Shown here one piece after another: positions 1 to 6,611 of a stretch of 16,412 bases of DNA. The stretch is from SMXQ01 sp033720855. GTDB taxonomy: Bacteria; Pseudomonadota; Alphaproteobacteria; SMXQ01. The stretch lies in assembly GCA_033720855.1 (NCBI GenBank), contig JAWWBR010000078.1, forward strand, positions 1-16,412, written 5' to 3'. The translations under genes were made by a program, and so were the position numbers. The notes below the pieces were generated by a model. It had not been told where the DNA came from. It did no database searches and saw only the letters and a program-made list of their open reading frames with translations. How positions within the stretch are numbered: position 1 is the stretch's first letter; every line of letters begins with the position of its first letter.

Positions 1-1679
1 ACGGGGTCGTCGTTCTCGCCCCTGGCCGCCATGACTCGGCTGGGCGGTAACGATACGGTGACCGTGGTGCCGACTTTGAGGCGGCTCTTGATGGTCAGGT
101 CACCGCCATGGGCTTGAGCCAGAGACCGCGCCAACGGCAGGCCCAAGCCGGTGCCCTCGTATTTCCGGTCGAGTCCGCTGGCGACCTGGCCGAAGGGCGC
201 CAAGGCGATGGCGATGTCCTTCGAGCGCAGGCCGATTCCGGTATCGGACACCATCAGGCTGTAGCTGCCGTCGGGTTCGAGCGCACCGGCGATCTCCACC
301 GCCCCGCCGGGCGGGGTGAATTTCACGGCGTTGGAGAGGAGGTTGATCAGAATCTGCTTCAGTTTCCGTTTGTCCACGAAAAGATTCTGCGCCTTGGGAA
401 GATGCCGCGTCTCTATTTTGACCTGGCCTTGCTCGGCCTTGTGTTCGATCAGTTTAATGCAGGACTGGGCCAGGTCGGCGATATTGACCTGTTCCTCGTG
501 CAACTGTGCCTTGCCCGATTCGACCTTGGAGATGTCGAGAATGTCGTTGATGATCTTGAGCAGGTGATTGGCCGAACTGTTGATGTCGCGGACGAATTCC
601 TGCTGCTTTTCCGTGAGCGTCCCGAAGGCGTCACTGTCAAGGAGCTCGGAGAAACCCATGATCGCGTTCAAGGGTGTGCGCAGCTCGTGGCTCATATTGG
701 CGACGAACTCGGCCATGGACCGGTCGGCGATGAGTTGATCCTCATAGCCCGTGCGACGGATGGTCTCCAACTGGTCGCGGACCGACGCGTCCCAGAAGTT
801 GCAGACGTAGAGATACCTGTCGCTTTTGCGTTTTTCGAAGGGGCTGCTGTTGGACCGCGCCAGGCGCACCGCGCCAACGGTCACTTCGATGGGGATGGCG
901 GTACCGCTGGCGCTGAACATGGTTGTCGGATGTGGCCCGATCTGGGCCTTTTCCAACTTGGCGATCCGAAGGTAGTGAGAGACCTTGTGCTTGGCCTCGC
1001 CCGGTTCGAAGGCCGGGCACAATTCGTCGACCACCTGGCCGATGAGGTTTTCCCTTTTGTAGCCCAGGCGACCGAGCGCGGCATCGTTGACGTAAACGAT
1101 CTTTTTTTCGTCGTTGACCACGAAGATCGAATCGTAGGTGTTTTCGAAAACCGTCTTGAGCAGGGTGTCCTTGTGAAGCAGGGCCATCTCCTTGACGAAG
1201 ACGGCGTGGCCGCTGCGGAAATTCGCGCGAATGCCGGCGAAGACCAGCACCAAGGCCGGCAACAGGATGGCCGGGGTAAGCTCCAGGGCGACGCCGTAAT
1301 TGACCTGAAGGTAGAGGTTGGTCGATACGGCCGCGATGGACAGCAATACCAGGCCCAGGGGACCGGACCATCGCGGGCCTTCGCCGAATCGCGCGCCGAA
1401 CACCGCCGCAATGGTGCCGATGATGGCGATGGCCAGGAGCTGGTAGGGCCAGTCGAGGGAGGGGCGCACAAGGGGAAGCCCGGCGACCTCGGGCACAAAC
1501 TCGAGGATCTGGGCCCGCGAGACGAAATAGAGGATGGTGGCGACCAGGACCACAAGGACGCTTACCTTGTAGTCCGTCCCGATCTTCATCACGCCGTGTT
1601 TTTGGTCGCCCTGCGGCAACTGGGTCCCCATGCGAAGTTCAATCTCTTCCGCGCGGGGCGACGCTACCTCGCCTCCCAT
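1..1679 (-). CDS. Membrane-anchored PAS sensor histidine kinase (3' end outside window)
   Basis: The frame stays open for 559 codons and runs off the left edge. About four hydrophobic segments (residues ~40-54, 78-95, 107-122, 134-150) precede a PAS domain (~172-300; FENTYDSIFVVND, then YVNDAALGRLGY). The HisKA helix has SHELRTPLNAI with the phospho-accepting His at 331. The ATPase domain shows an N box (NLLSNAVKF, N446/N450), a G1 box (DTGIG, 479-483) and a G2 box (GTGLGL, 509-514). The product should be an inner-membrane kinase that autophosphorylates on His331. No receiver domain or response regulator gene is seen nearby, so its partner is unknown. The ATG at 1679 was chosen because an AGGGG lies 3-4 bases upstream, although it is buried in a hairpin; in-frame ATGs at 1631 and 1589 are alternatives. 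The protein is nearly complete, because the catalytic domain ends close to the window edge. The family call is very safe; the signal sensed is not visible. Confidence 0.93.
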   Translation of the reverse strand, partial: MGGEVASPRAEEIELRMGTQLPQGDQKHGVMKIGTDYKVSVLVVLVATILYFVSRAQILEFVPEVAGLPLVRPSLDWPYQLLAIAIIGTIAAVFGARFGEGPRWSGPLGLVLLSIAAVSTNLYLQVNYGVALELTPAILLPALVLVFAGIRANFRSGHAVFVKEMALLHKDTLLKTVFENTYDSIFVVNDEKKIVYVNDAALGRLGYKRENLIGQVVDELCPAFEPGEAKHKVSHYLRIAKLEKAQIGPHPTTMFSASGTAIPIEVTVGAVRLARSNSSPFEKRKSDRYLYVCNFWDASVRDQLETIRRTGYEDQLIADRSMAEFVANMSHELRTPLNAIMGFSELLDSDAFGTLTEKQQEFVRDINSSANHLLKIINDILDISKVESGKAQLHEEQVNIADLAQSCIKLIEHKAEQGQVKIETRHLPKAQNLFVDKRKLKQILINLLSNAVKFTPPGGAVEIAGALEPDGSYSLMVSDTGIGLRSKDIAIALAPFGQVASGLDRKYEGTGLGLPLARSLAQAHGGDLTIKSRLKVGTTVTVSLPPSRVMAARGENDDP

Positions 1680-1681
1680 TT

Positions 1682-1697
1682 GCCCCTGATTAGGGGC
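1682..1697 (-). promoter_or_regulatory. Hairpin covering the ribosome-binding site of the membrane histidine kinase
   Basis: GCCCCT, a 4-base loop and AGGGGC form a perfect 6-bp stem. On the minus strand its 3' arm contains the AGGGG that would serve as Shine-Dalgarno for the ATG at 1679. If transcribed in the kinase leader it could limit translation. The structure is seen directly; a regulatory role is inference. Confidence 0.35.
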
Positions 1698-1706
1698 GGA
1701 ACTTAT

Positions 1707-1835
1707 ATGGCGAAAGTAAAAATTTTATATACAAAGGAAGAAAATTGGATACTCAAGTCAATATATGCACCACGTTTTAAAACAGCAAAAAATCTGAAGT
1801 TTTTACGTATTTCAATGAGATATATGCATACCTGA
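1707..1835 (+). CDS. Possible 42-aa basic small ORF in an AT-rich island
   Basis: ATG at 1707, TGA at 1833-1835, product beginning MAKVKILYTKEENW. It is lysine- and arginine-rich with no membrane segment and no family I recognise. A weak GCGGA lies six bases before the ATG. Codons are A/T-ending (AAA, TTA, ATA), unlike every neighbouring gene, and 1701-1830 is only 35/130 G+C (27%). A terminator-like hairpin on the same strand starts 40 bases after the stop, which suggests a short transcript over this ORF. It could equally be non-coding AT-rich promoter DNA of the divergent kinase gene, or an sRNA. The frame is also open far upstream, but only as a shadow of the kinase. Confidence 0.22.
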   Translation: MAKVKILYTKEENWILKSIYAPRFKTAKNLKFLRISMRYMHT

Positions 1836-1874
1836 GGATTACTGAACGCGATTTTCGGCGGCTGGCACGGGGTT

Positions 1875-1915
1875 GTTCATGATCCCTAATAAACAAAGGG
1901 TTTTATGAACTTTTT
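1875..1915 (+). terminator. Hairpin followed by T5, terminator-like on the plus strand
   Basis: GTTCAT (1875-1880) pairs perfectly with ATGAAC (1905-1910). Inside it CCCT (1884-1887) pairs with AGGG (1897-1900), with a small internal loop between, and TTTTT (1911-1915) follows at once. The orientation fits termination of plus-strand transcription before the PAS-like gene at 2019. On the minus strand no T run follows. An operator is the alternative reading. Confidence 0.4.
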
Positions 1916-1979
1916 AATGTTCTCCGGATACCTATTTTCCTCGGCACAGTGTTTTCAATGACCGAAACGGGGAGTGGAC

Positions 1980-2000
1980 CGGCCTGCATGGGGCAGGCCG
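1980..2000 (+). promoter_or_regulatory. Leader hairpin just before the PAS-like gene
   Basis: CGGCCTGC, a 5-base loop and GCAGGCCG form a perfect 8-bp GC-rich stem. It ends six bases before the CGGAG Shine-Dalgarno (2006-2010) of the GTG start at 2019. No T run follows. It could affect leader stability or ribosome access, and it argues that the upstream GTG at 1974 is leader rather than coding. Confidence 0.35.
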
Positions 2001-2018
2001 CAACCCGGAGCGAAGGTC

Positions 2019-2504
2019 GTGGACCAGAGCAAAAGCCTTGAGAAACCCGTGAGCGTCGTCACCGACGACCGCCGCCTGACCATGCGGCTGATGGGTCTGT
2101 GGCAGGATTCCCGTTTCGCCGGCGAGCCCTTCGCGCGGGCGGAGCAGTTCATGGCGGAGCTGCCCGATGAGCTGTTGAGCGATTGCTGTTTCATCGAAAA
2201 GGGTGCCGACGGCCGTTGGCTGGTGCACGACATCGGCGCCACCATCGGCCGCTGTTCGGGGGTTGCGGCCGCTAGCGTCAAGATCGACGATCTGCCTCCC
2301 GGGTCCCTGATCGCCGTCGCCGTCGACGAAATCTACCGGGCCTATAAATATCAGACGCCGATCGTCAATGAAGGGCATGCCCGGGACAAGGATGGGCGCA
2401 AGACCCTGTTCCGCTCGATCCTCGTCCCCCTCGCCGATGCCAGCGGCGAGACCACGAGCTTCGTCGCCGGCGCACGCTGCAGGGTATGCATACACGATAA
2501 CTGA
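2019..2504 (+). CDS. Small PAS-like domain protein (PAS_5-like, alphaproteobacterial type)
   Basis: The product has 161 aa if it starts at GTG 2019, which has CGGAG eight bases upstream. A GTG at 1974 in the same frame would add 15 residues, but a GGGGA abuts it directly and a stable hairpin lies between. The pattern resembles single-PAS proteins common in alphaproteobacteria: an early RLMGLWQDSR helix, FIEKGADGRWLVHDIGATIG, and a late FRSILVPLADASGET followed by a hydrophobic strand. There is no signal peptide, membrane helix or output domain, so it is probably a cytosolic ligand-sensing or partner-binding protein. It is divergent from the histidine kinase across the AT-rich region and convergent with the transporter gene. 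The fold assignment is moderately sure; the function is unknown. Confidence 0.75.
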   Translation: MDQSKSLEKPVSVVTDDRRLTMRLMGLWQDSRFAGEPFARAEQFMAELPDELLSDCCFIEKGADGRWLVHDIGATIGRCSGVAAASVKIDDLPPGSLIAVAVDEIYRAYKYQTPIVNEGHARDKDGRKTLFRSILVPLADASGETTSFVAGARCRVCIHDN

Positions 2505-2535
2505 CCCGCCGGCGCCCGCCTGTCGGCCGGCGCCT

Positions 2536-4164
2536 TCACTGGTGCGTTCGGAACGGCGATCGCTGCACGATCCAGATCGTGACCAGCGGCACGAGGAACG
2601 TGATCAGGGCGACGGTGATCAACAACCAGCCCAGTTCGCTGTAATCCGCCGGCGTTTCTATCGTGCCGGTGGCGCGGTCGCGAACCTCGCGAGAGACGGT
2701 AAAGATCCGGTTCAGGTATTTCGTGCCCAGGCTGCTTGCCGATAGCGCAAGGTTGGTGAACGACGCCATCACGGCAAAGAAGGTCGCCTTGAGGTGGGTA
2801 GGCGCGTTCTTGGCGATCCAGGCCAGCATCGGGATCATCGCCACCTGCCCGAGCGGCGATTCGATGGCGGTGTCGATCATGGCGATGAAGCGCGCGTCCA
2901 CGACGCCGTCGGTGAGCGGGCCGGTCCACTCATGAAGGCCGTAGTAGAGGCCGATATTGGGTATCGAAAGGACCCCTGCCGCGATGGTCAGCAGCGCGAC
3001 GATATAGGCGAGAGACCGGCTCGCCATCAATGGCCGCAGAACGACCATGCCGACCAAGGCCAGGCACGAGGCGATCAGCGACAGGACCGAGAGGAACCGC
3101 TGGTCGAAACCAAGCACGTCGATTTCGAACCAGGTGGCCCCGGGCCCCGGCAGGGGGACGGCGCGAAAGACGAAGATGATGATGGCGGTGCCCACCAGGG
3201 CGCGGCGGACGCCGGGATCCAGTTCAAGCATCAGGCGCTGCATCAAGAACAGGACGATGCCGATGGACCCGCAGAAGATCACTTCCTGGGAGAAGGGGAA
3301 ATCGCTCAGGCCCAGGCCGAGAACGAAACCGGCGAAGCCGAGGCTGCCGCCGAGAATCCACCAGTTTGGCCGTGTCTCGGGCGCGCCGATGGGAACCAGT
3401 CGCCGGATCGCCGCCTCGTCGAAACCTTGGCGGCGGAGCCGTCGCACGCGAACCCGCGTGGACAAAGTTCCGAGAATGACTCCCACGACCGACAACGCGG
3501 GGATCGCCAGGGCGAGCAGATAGATATCGGCGTAAACCCGGGCCTTGTCGGCCTCGGACATGCGCGCGATGTCTGCGAACATGACGATATTGAGGACCGA
3601 TACGGCGATCAGTCCGCTGACGATGGCGAAGCGACCGAGCGTCTGCATCGTCGTGTGCATCGCCTTGATCTCGGCCTCTGGATAGGGGCGGCCGGCTCGG
3701 TCGACGCTGGGGACGGCTTCCACCGTCATGGCGTCGGCGACCACGTCCTGAAGCACATAGCCCGTTGGGGCGAGAAGCACGCTCACCACGTACCACGCCT
3801 CGACGGCCATGAAACCGGCCATGGCGGCGGTGTGCGCGATGAGTCCGTACATGATCAGGATGCTGATCGCGATCAGTGCCGCGCCGAGATAGACGAGAAG
3901 AGATTTGTAGCGCCAGATCAGGTCGACCAGATGCCCGATGGGCATTTTCAATGCCCAGGGGATGCCGGCCCAAAAGGAAAGGCCGGCGAGAAAGGCGGCC
4001 GAAAGTCCCAGGTAGTCCTTGACGAAGAAGGTGCCGACGATCGCTGTCAGCCCCGATATGCCTGCCGCCAGGTAGACCATCAGGGGGGGCAGGAAGGACC
4101 AGCGGAATTGCCGGCCGAGATCGATGACGGTGTCTTGGATCCACTCTCTCAACATCTGCCGCAT
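2536..4164 (-). CDS. BT1 / folate-biopterin transporter family MFS permease
   Basis: This is a 542-aa polytopic membrane protein with about 12 hydrophobic segments. Family marks are the early GLTAIVGTFFVKDYLGLS region (residues ~38-55), the KMPIGHLVDL loop (~73-82), the QDVVADAMTVEA motif (139-150) and the C-terminal SPLGQVAMIPMLAW...APTHLKATFFAVMASFTN block (~436-471). These resemble the folate-biopterin transporter (BT1) branch of the major facilitator superfamily, known from kinetoplastids, plants and cyanobacteria, with members carrying folate, pteridines or S-adenosylmethionine. The substrate cannot be read from sequence. A positively charged loop (RVRVRRLRRQGF, ~237-248) sits mid-protein. 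The ATG at 4164 has no strong Shine-Dalgarno; an ATG three codons later is possible. It is convergent with the PAS-like gene. Family likely; exact transport role uncertain. Confidence 0.83.
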   Translation of the reverse strand: MRQMLREWIQDTVIDLGRQFRWSFLPPLMVYLAAGISGLTAIVGTFFVKDYLGLSAAFLAGLSFWAGIPWALKMPIGHLVDLIWRYKSLLVYLGAALIAISILIMYGLIAHTAAMAGFMAVEAWYVVSVLLAPTGYVLQDVVADAMTVEAVPSVDRAGRPYPEAEIKAMHTTMQTLGRFAIVSGLIAVSVLNIVMFADIARMSEADKARVYADIYLLALAIPALSVVGVILGTLSTRVRVRRLRRQGFDEAAIRRLVPIGAPETRPNWWILGGSLGFAGFVLGLGLSDFPFSQEVIFCGSIGIVLFLMQRLMLELDPGVRRALVGTAIIIFVFRAVPLPGPGATWFEIDVLGFDQRFLSVLSLIASCLALVGMVVLRPLMASRSLAYIVALLTIAAGVLSIPNIGLYYGLHEWTGPLTDGVVDARFIAMIDTAIESPLGQVAMIPMLAWIAKNAPTHLKATFFAVMASFTNLALSASSLGTKYLNRIFTVSREVRDRATGTIETPADYSELGWLLITVALITFLVPLVTIWIVQRSPFRTHQ

Positions 4165-4231
4165 CGAGGTTCGGTCGGGGGCCTAAGGGCTCGGGGGGTT
4201 ACTATCGGGGAAGCGGGCAGCCAATGCCAAG

Positions 4232-4270
4232 GGGCAAATGCATGGGCGTGCCCCGATCGCGGATTTGCCC
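4232..4270. repeat. 8-bp inverted repeat between the transporter and the small membrane protein
   Basis: GGGCAAAT (4232-4239) and ATTTGCCC (4263-4270) are perfect inverted copies 23 bases apart. A nested dyad GGGCGTGCCC (4243-4252) lies in the spacer. The element is 68-106 bases before the transporter ATG and just after the stop of the small membrane protein gene. It could be an operator or a terminator stem; no T run follows. Confidence 0.3.
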
Positions 4271-4277
4271 GTGCGCG

Positions 4278-4296
4278 CCGGCCCGGTCAGGGCCGG
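4278..4296 (-). terminator. GC hairpin whose loop holds the stop codon of the small membrane protein
   Basis: CCGGCCC (4278-4284), a 5-base loop and GGGCCGG (4290-4296) form a perfect 7-bp stem. The minus-strand TGA (4289-4287) lies in the loop. There is no T tract, so it is at best a weak or Rho-assisted terminator. Confidence 0.3.
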
Positions 4297-4598
4297 ACGA
4301 CGAAGATCATGAGGTAGCCAACGGCGGTGAGGGCGACGCAGAGGGCCAGGAACAGGATATAGCAGGCGAACTCGCCTGTCGGCAGCGTGCGTGCGCGCCT
4401 GATCTGGACGAGGCCCGTCAGGAAAGCCGAGAAGACGCCGACCAGGGGACCGAGAAGGATGCCGACCTGAAACCCGTCGAACTGGGCAAGTTCGGCGGCG
4501 GCGAGCCAGATGCCGGCCGTGAGGATGCCCGCGAAGACGAGGGCGCCGGCGCCAAGGCCGACGGCGAGAGATTTGCCGAGAATTGCCAGCAGCGCCAT
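4287..4598 (-). CDS. Small three-helix membrane protein, unknown function
   Basis: The product has 103 aa from ATG 4598, with CGGGG about nine bases upstream. The frame stays open to 4760, but that extension is rich in R, P and G and has no RBS, so it was left out. There are three hydrophobic segments: residues ~3-33 (LLAILGKSLAVGLGAGALVF...), ~41-64 (GFQVGILLGPLVGVFSAFLTGL) and ~75-100 (ACYILFLALCVALTAVGYLMI). A short basic loop (QIRRART) separates helices 2 and 3 and suggests inner-membrane topology. No enzyme motif or family is recognised. It lies upstream of the BT1-type transporter on the same strand (122-base gap with inverted repeats), so co-transcription is possible but not evident. 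Confidence 0.68.
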   Translation of the reverse strand: MALLAILGKSLAVGLGAGALVFAGILTAGIWLAAAELAQFDGFQVGILLGPLVGVFSAFLTGLVQIRRARTLPTGEFACYILFLALCVALTAVGYLMIFVVRP

Positions 4599-4850
4599 TG
4601 GTGTAAACCCCGTTTCCCTTGGCGCGAGCCCGGTCCTGTAGGTCCGGGGCCTGGGCGCCGGTGCGGGATGCCGATCGGCATCGCCTCGGACAGCCCATCC
4701 CCCAGGTGACCCGCAATGGCCGAGACTCTTCCCCGTTGCCCGGGCGCAGCCGCCGTTCACCGCACGCCCGGAAAGGAATTAAATACCGGTCCGTGGGGTT
4801 TTTCCAGTGTGGGACGATCTTTTGGCCCGGCACGGCGGCGGCAGGCGCGC
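4599..4850 (-). promoter_or_regulatory. Structured leader/promoter region of the small membrane protein, with a perfect 16-bp palindrome
   Basis: GATGCCGATCGGCATC (4667-4682) is a perfect 16-bp palindrome 69 bases upstream of the ATG at 4598. A second dyad at 4629-4648 (CCCGGTCCT, two bases, AGGTCCGGG) pairs eight of nine positions. Both could be operators or leader hairpins. No clear -35/-10 pair was found. Confidence 0.35.
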
Positions 4851-5381
4851 CTAACCCGGCTCCAAATCCACCTCGAGCGCCCGCAGCACCCGCGCGTGCA
4901 TGTTGTAGCTCGCGATCAGGACGGCGAGTTCCAGGATCTGGCGTTCGCTGAAATGCTCGCCGAGCGGCGCAAACACGCCGTCGGGCACCTCGATCCGTTC
5001 GGTCATGGCATCGGCGAAAGCAAGCGCCGCGCGCTCGGGCGCGGTGAAATGGGGCGTCTCCCGCCAGTTCGCGAGCGCATCGCATTGACCTTGGGGCAGC
5101 CCCTCCGCCTCGGCCAGCCCGGCGGCGTGTTGGCGCAGGATATAGTCGCAGCCGGTGAGGTGGGCGACGCGAATGATCAGGATCTCGCGCAAACGCCCGC
5201 CGAGCTCGGTCCCCCACCGCACCGCGTTGATGTGCTGAAACCAGGATTCGGCAAGCGCGGGATTGTGCAGCAGCGCCTTGTAGACGTTTATGACGCTCCC
5301 CCTCCGTTGCCCTTTGATGCGCTCGGCGAGGTCGTGGAGCGTAGGGTCGGCGTCGGCGTCGATCAGCGTTATGCGGGCCAT
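4851..5381 (-). CDS. Carboxymuconolactone decarboxylase / AhpD-fold protein lacking the CxxC pair
   Basis: A 176-aa soluble protein with the CMD/AhpD helical fold core: REILIIRVAHLTGCDYILRQH (residues 65-85) and later FADAMTERIEVPDGVF. In AhpD the catalytic set is Glu, then 12 residues on Cys, CxxC, and a His seven after the first Cys. Here E66, C78 and H85 keep exactly those spacings, but the second Cys position is I81. The disulfide-based peroxidase reaction of AhpD is therefore unlikely; a decarboxylase-like or other proton-transfer role is more plausible. The ATG at 5381 is preceded by AGGGTGAG. The gene is divergent from the 2-hydroxyacid dehydrogenase, with 81 bases between. Family assignment is strong; the substrate is unknown. 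Confidence 0.88.
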   Translation of the reverse strand: MARITLIDADADPTLHDLAERIKGQRRGSVINVYKALLHNPALAESWFQHINAVRWGTELGGRLREILIIRVAHLTGCDYILRQHAAGLAEAEGLPQGQCDALANWRETPHFTAPERAALAFADAMTERIEVPDGVFAPLGEHFSERQILELAVLIASYNMHARVLRALEVDLEPG

Positions 5382-5422
5382 GGCAGCTCACCCTTGGGCG
5401 GTTCCTGGTGCCGTTTCCGGTC

Positions 5423-5428
5423 TACAAT
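5423..5428 (+). promoter_or_regulatory. Candidate -10 box of the 2-hydroxyacid dehydrogenase
   Basis: TACAAT lies 34 bases before the ATG at 5463 in a short divergent region. The -35 position holds only a poor GGTTCC at 17-base spacing, so this is a weak call. Confidence 0.25.
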
Positions 5429-5462
5429 GGGGCCACCCTATCACGGCCCAGGATCGTGCCCC

Positions 5463-6542
5463 ATGCCGGTAATCGTTGTCGATGACGACAAGGTCTTGCG
5501 CTTTGTCCATGCCCTTCTCGATCCCGAGGCGCCGCCGGCGCGGACCGCGGCGCTCTCGGAATTCCTTTCTTTCGACATCCCCCACGTCGAGGCCTGGATC
5601 GAACGGGTCCGCGCCTCCTCGGGCGCCCTGTTTCCGGCCACGGTGCGCATGGTGCCGGACCAGGAGGCCCTCAGCCAGGCGCTCGCCGATGCCGATGCGC
5701 TGGTCGTCGAAGGGTTGGCCGTGGGCGAGGCGGAGCTCGAACGCGCGCCCCGCTTGCGGCTGGTGCACAAGTTCGGAATCGACACCCGGAACATCGACCT
5801 CGACGCGTGCGCCCGGGCCGGTGTCCCCGTACGCACGACCAGGCGCGCGGTCAACGGGGCCGTGGCGGAGCACGCCATAGCCTTGATGATGGCGGTGGGG
5901 CGAAAGATCTGCGCGACCGACGGGGCGCTTGATTTCGAATCCCTTCGCGCGCTGGGCTATAAGCCCGGCATGTACGACCCCGACCACATCTCCGGCGCCA
6001 ACTGGGCCCGGGTGAGCGGCCTGAAAAGCCTGCTGGGCGCCACCCTCGGCGCCCTTGGGTTGGGCGAGGTCGGGCGTGAGGTCGCCATCCGGGCGCGGGC
6101 GATGGGTATGGAGGTGCTGTATCACCAGCGCAACCGGCTCACGCCGGAGATCGAGGCCGAATCCGACGCCCGTTATGTGCCCTTCGACGAGCTGCTGGAG
6201 CGTGCCGACTTCCTGAGCGTCCATCTGCCTTACACGCCGGAGACCGAAGGCATGGTCGATTCCCGCGCTTTCGACCGCGTCAAACCCGGCGCCATCTTGG
6301 TCAACGTCTCCCGCGCGCCCATCGTCGAGCGGGCGGCGTTGATCGCGGCGCTCGACTGCGGCCGTCTCGGCGGTGCCGGACTGGACGTCCATTATCAGGA
6401 GCCGGGCGCGCCCGACGAGGCTTTGAAGGCCTATGCCAATGTCGTCTTGACCCCGCATATCGCCGTCGCCTCGCGCCGCCACGCGGTCGCCGACATGGAG
6501 GCCGTCGTCGCCTCCCTGGCCCAGTGTTGCGCCGACGGCTGA
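5463..6542 (+). CDS. D-isomer-specific 2-hydroxyacid dehydrogenase
   Basis: A 359-aa NAD(P)-dependent oxidoreductase of the D-2-hydroxyacid dehydrogenase family, interconverting a 2-oxoacid and a D-2-hydroxyacid in the cytosol. The nucleotide-binding motif GLGEVG is at 199-204. The catalytic set is present: Arg284 (NVSRAPIV), Glu313 (HYQEPGAP) and His332 (LTPHIAVA). The substrate-domain segment LVHKFGIDTRNIDLDACARAGVPV (~100-123) is typical, including the usual AGVPV then NGAVAEHAIALM transition. The ATG at 5463 has AGGA nine bases upstream; the frame is open far upstream, but that part overlaps the CMD gene and is not coding. Substrate choice (phosphoglycerate, glyoxylate, hydroxypyruvate, lactate) cannot be decided. 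No ACT domain, so it is not a typical long SerA. Confidence 0.93.
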   Translation: MPVIVVDDDKVLRFVHALLDPEAPPARTAALSEFLSFDIPHVEAWIERVRASSGALFPATVRMVPDQEALSQALADADALVVEGLAVGEAELERAPRLRLVHKFGIDTRNIDLDACARAGVPVRTTRRAVNGAVAEHAIALMMAVGRKICATDGALDFESLRALGYKPGMYDPDHISGANWARVSGLKSLLGATLGALGLGEVGREVAIRARAMGMEVLYHQRNRLTPEIEAESDARYVPFDELLERADFLSVHLPYTPETEGMVDSRAFDRVKPGAILVNVSRAPIVERAALIAALDCGRLGGAGLDVHYQEPGAPDEALKAYANVVLTPHIAVASRRHAVADMEAVVASLAQCCADG

Positions 6543-6556
6543 GGGGTGTTCACGCC

Positions 6557-6606
6557 GGCCGTTTCGGGTCGGCCTCCGCGCTTTACCGCCGACCGGTCCG
6601 CGGACC
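6557..6606. terminator. GC dyads between convergent dehydrogenase and kinase genes
   Basis: GGCCG (6557-6561) can pair with CGGCC (6570-6574). A perfect 12-bp palindrome GGTCCGCGGACC follows at 6595-6606. The two genes converge across only 69 bases, so a shared terminator is expected here, but there is no T run on either strand. Confidence 0.25.
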
Positions 6607-6611
6607 GCGGA

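Larger units (their letters stand above)
1680..2018. other. 339-bp divergent intergenic region with AT-rich island
   Basis: This stretch separates the left-going kinase from the right-going PAS-like gene and must hold both promoters. About 1701-1920 is strikingly AT-rich against its flanks. It contains, in order, the RBS hairpin (1682-1697), the possible 42-aa ORF (1707-1835), the terminator-like hairpin (1875-1915) and a leader hairpin (1980-2000). I could not place a convincing -35/-10 pair on either strand. Confidence 0.6.

Noticed and set aside
108..1706. Long plus-strand frame over the left kinase (up to 575 codons when joined to the AT island)
   Set aside because: It is antisense to a frame carrying all histidine-kinase motifs and has no recognisable domain; only its last 42 codons, in the AT island, are kept as a doubtful small ORF.
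1958..2041. 27-codon ORF before the PAS-like gene (ATG at 1958)
   Set aside because: No Shine-Dalgarno, contains the leader hairpin, and overlaps the better GTG start at 2019.
2794..4317. 507-codon plus-strand frame opposite the transporter
   Set aside because: Its product is rich in D, G, H, Q and R without domains; the minus strand encodes a clean polytopic membrane protein.
4183..5391. 402-codon minus-strand frame across the small membrane protein and CMD genes
   Set aside because: Arginine/proline-rich shadow in another frame; the CMD and membrane protein frames carry the recognisable motifs.
4716..5462. In-frame upstream extension of the 2-hydroxyacid dehydrogenase
   Set aside because: It is antisense to the CMD gene and lacks family similarity; ATG 5463 has an RBS and begins the normal fold.
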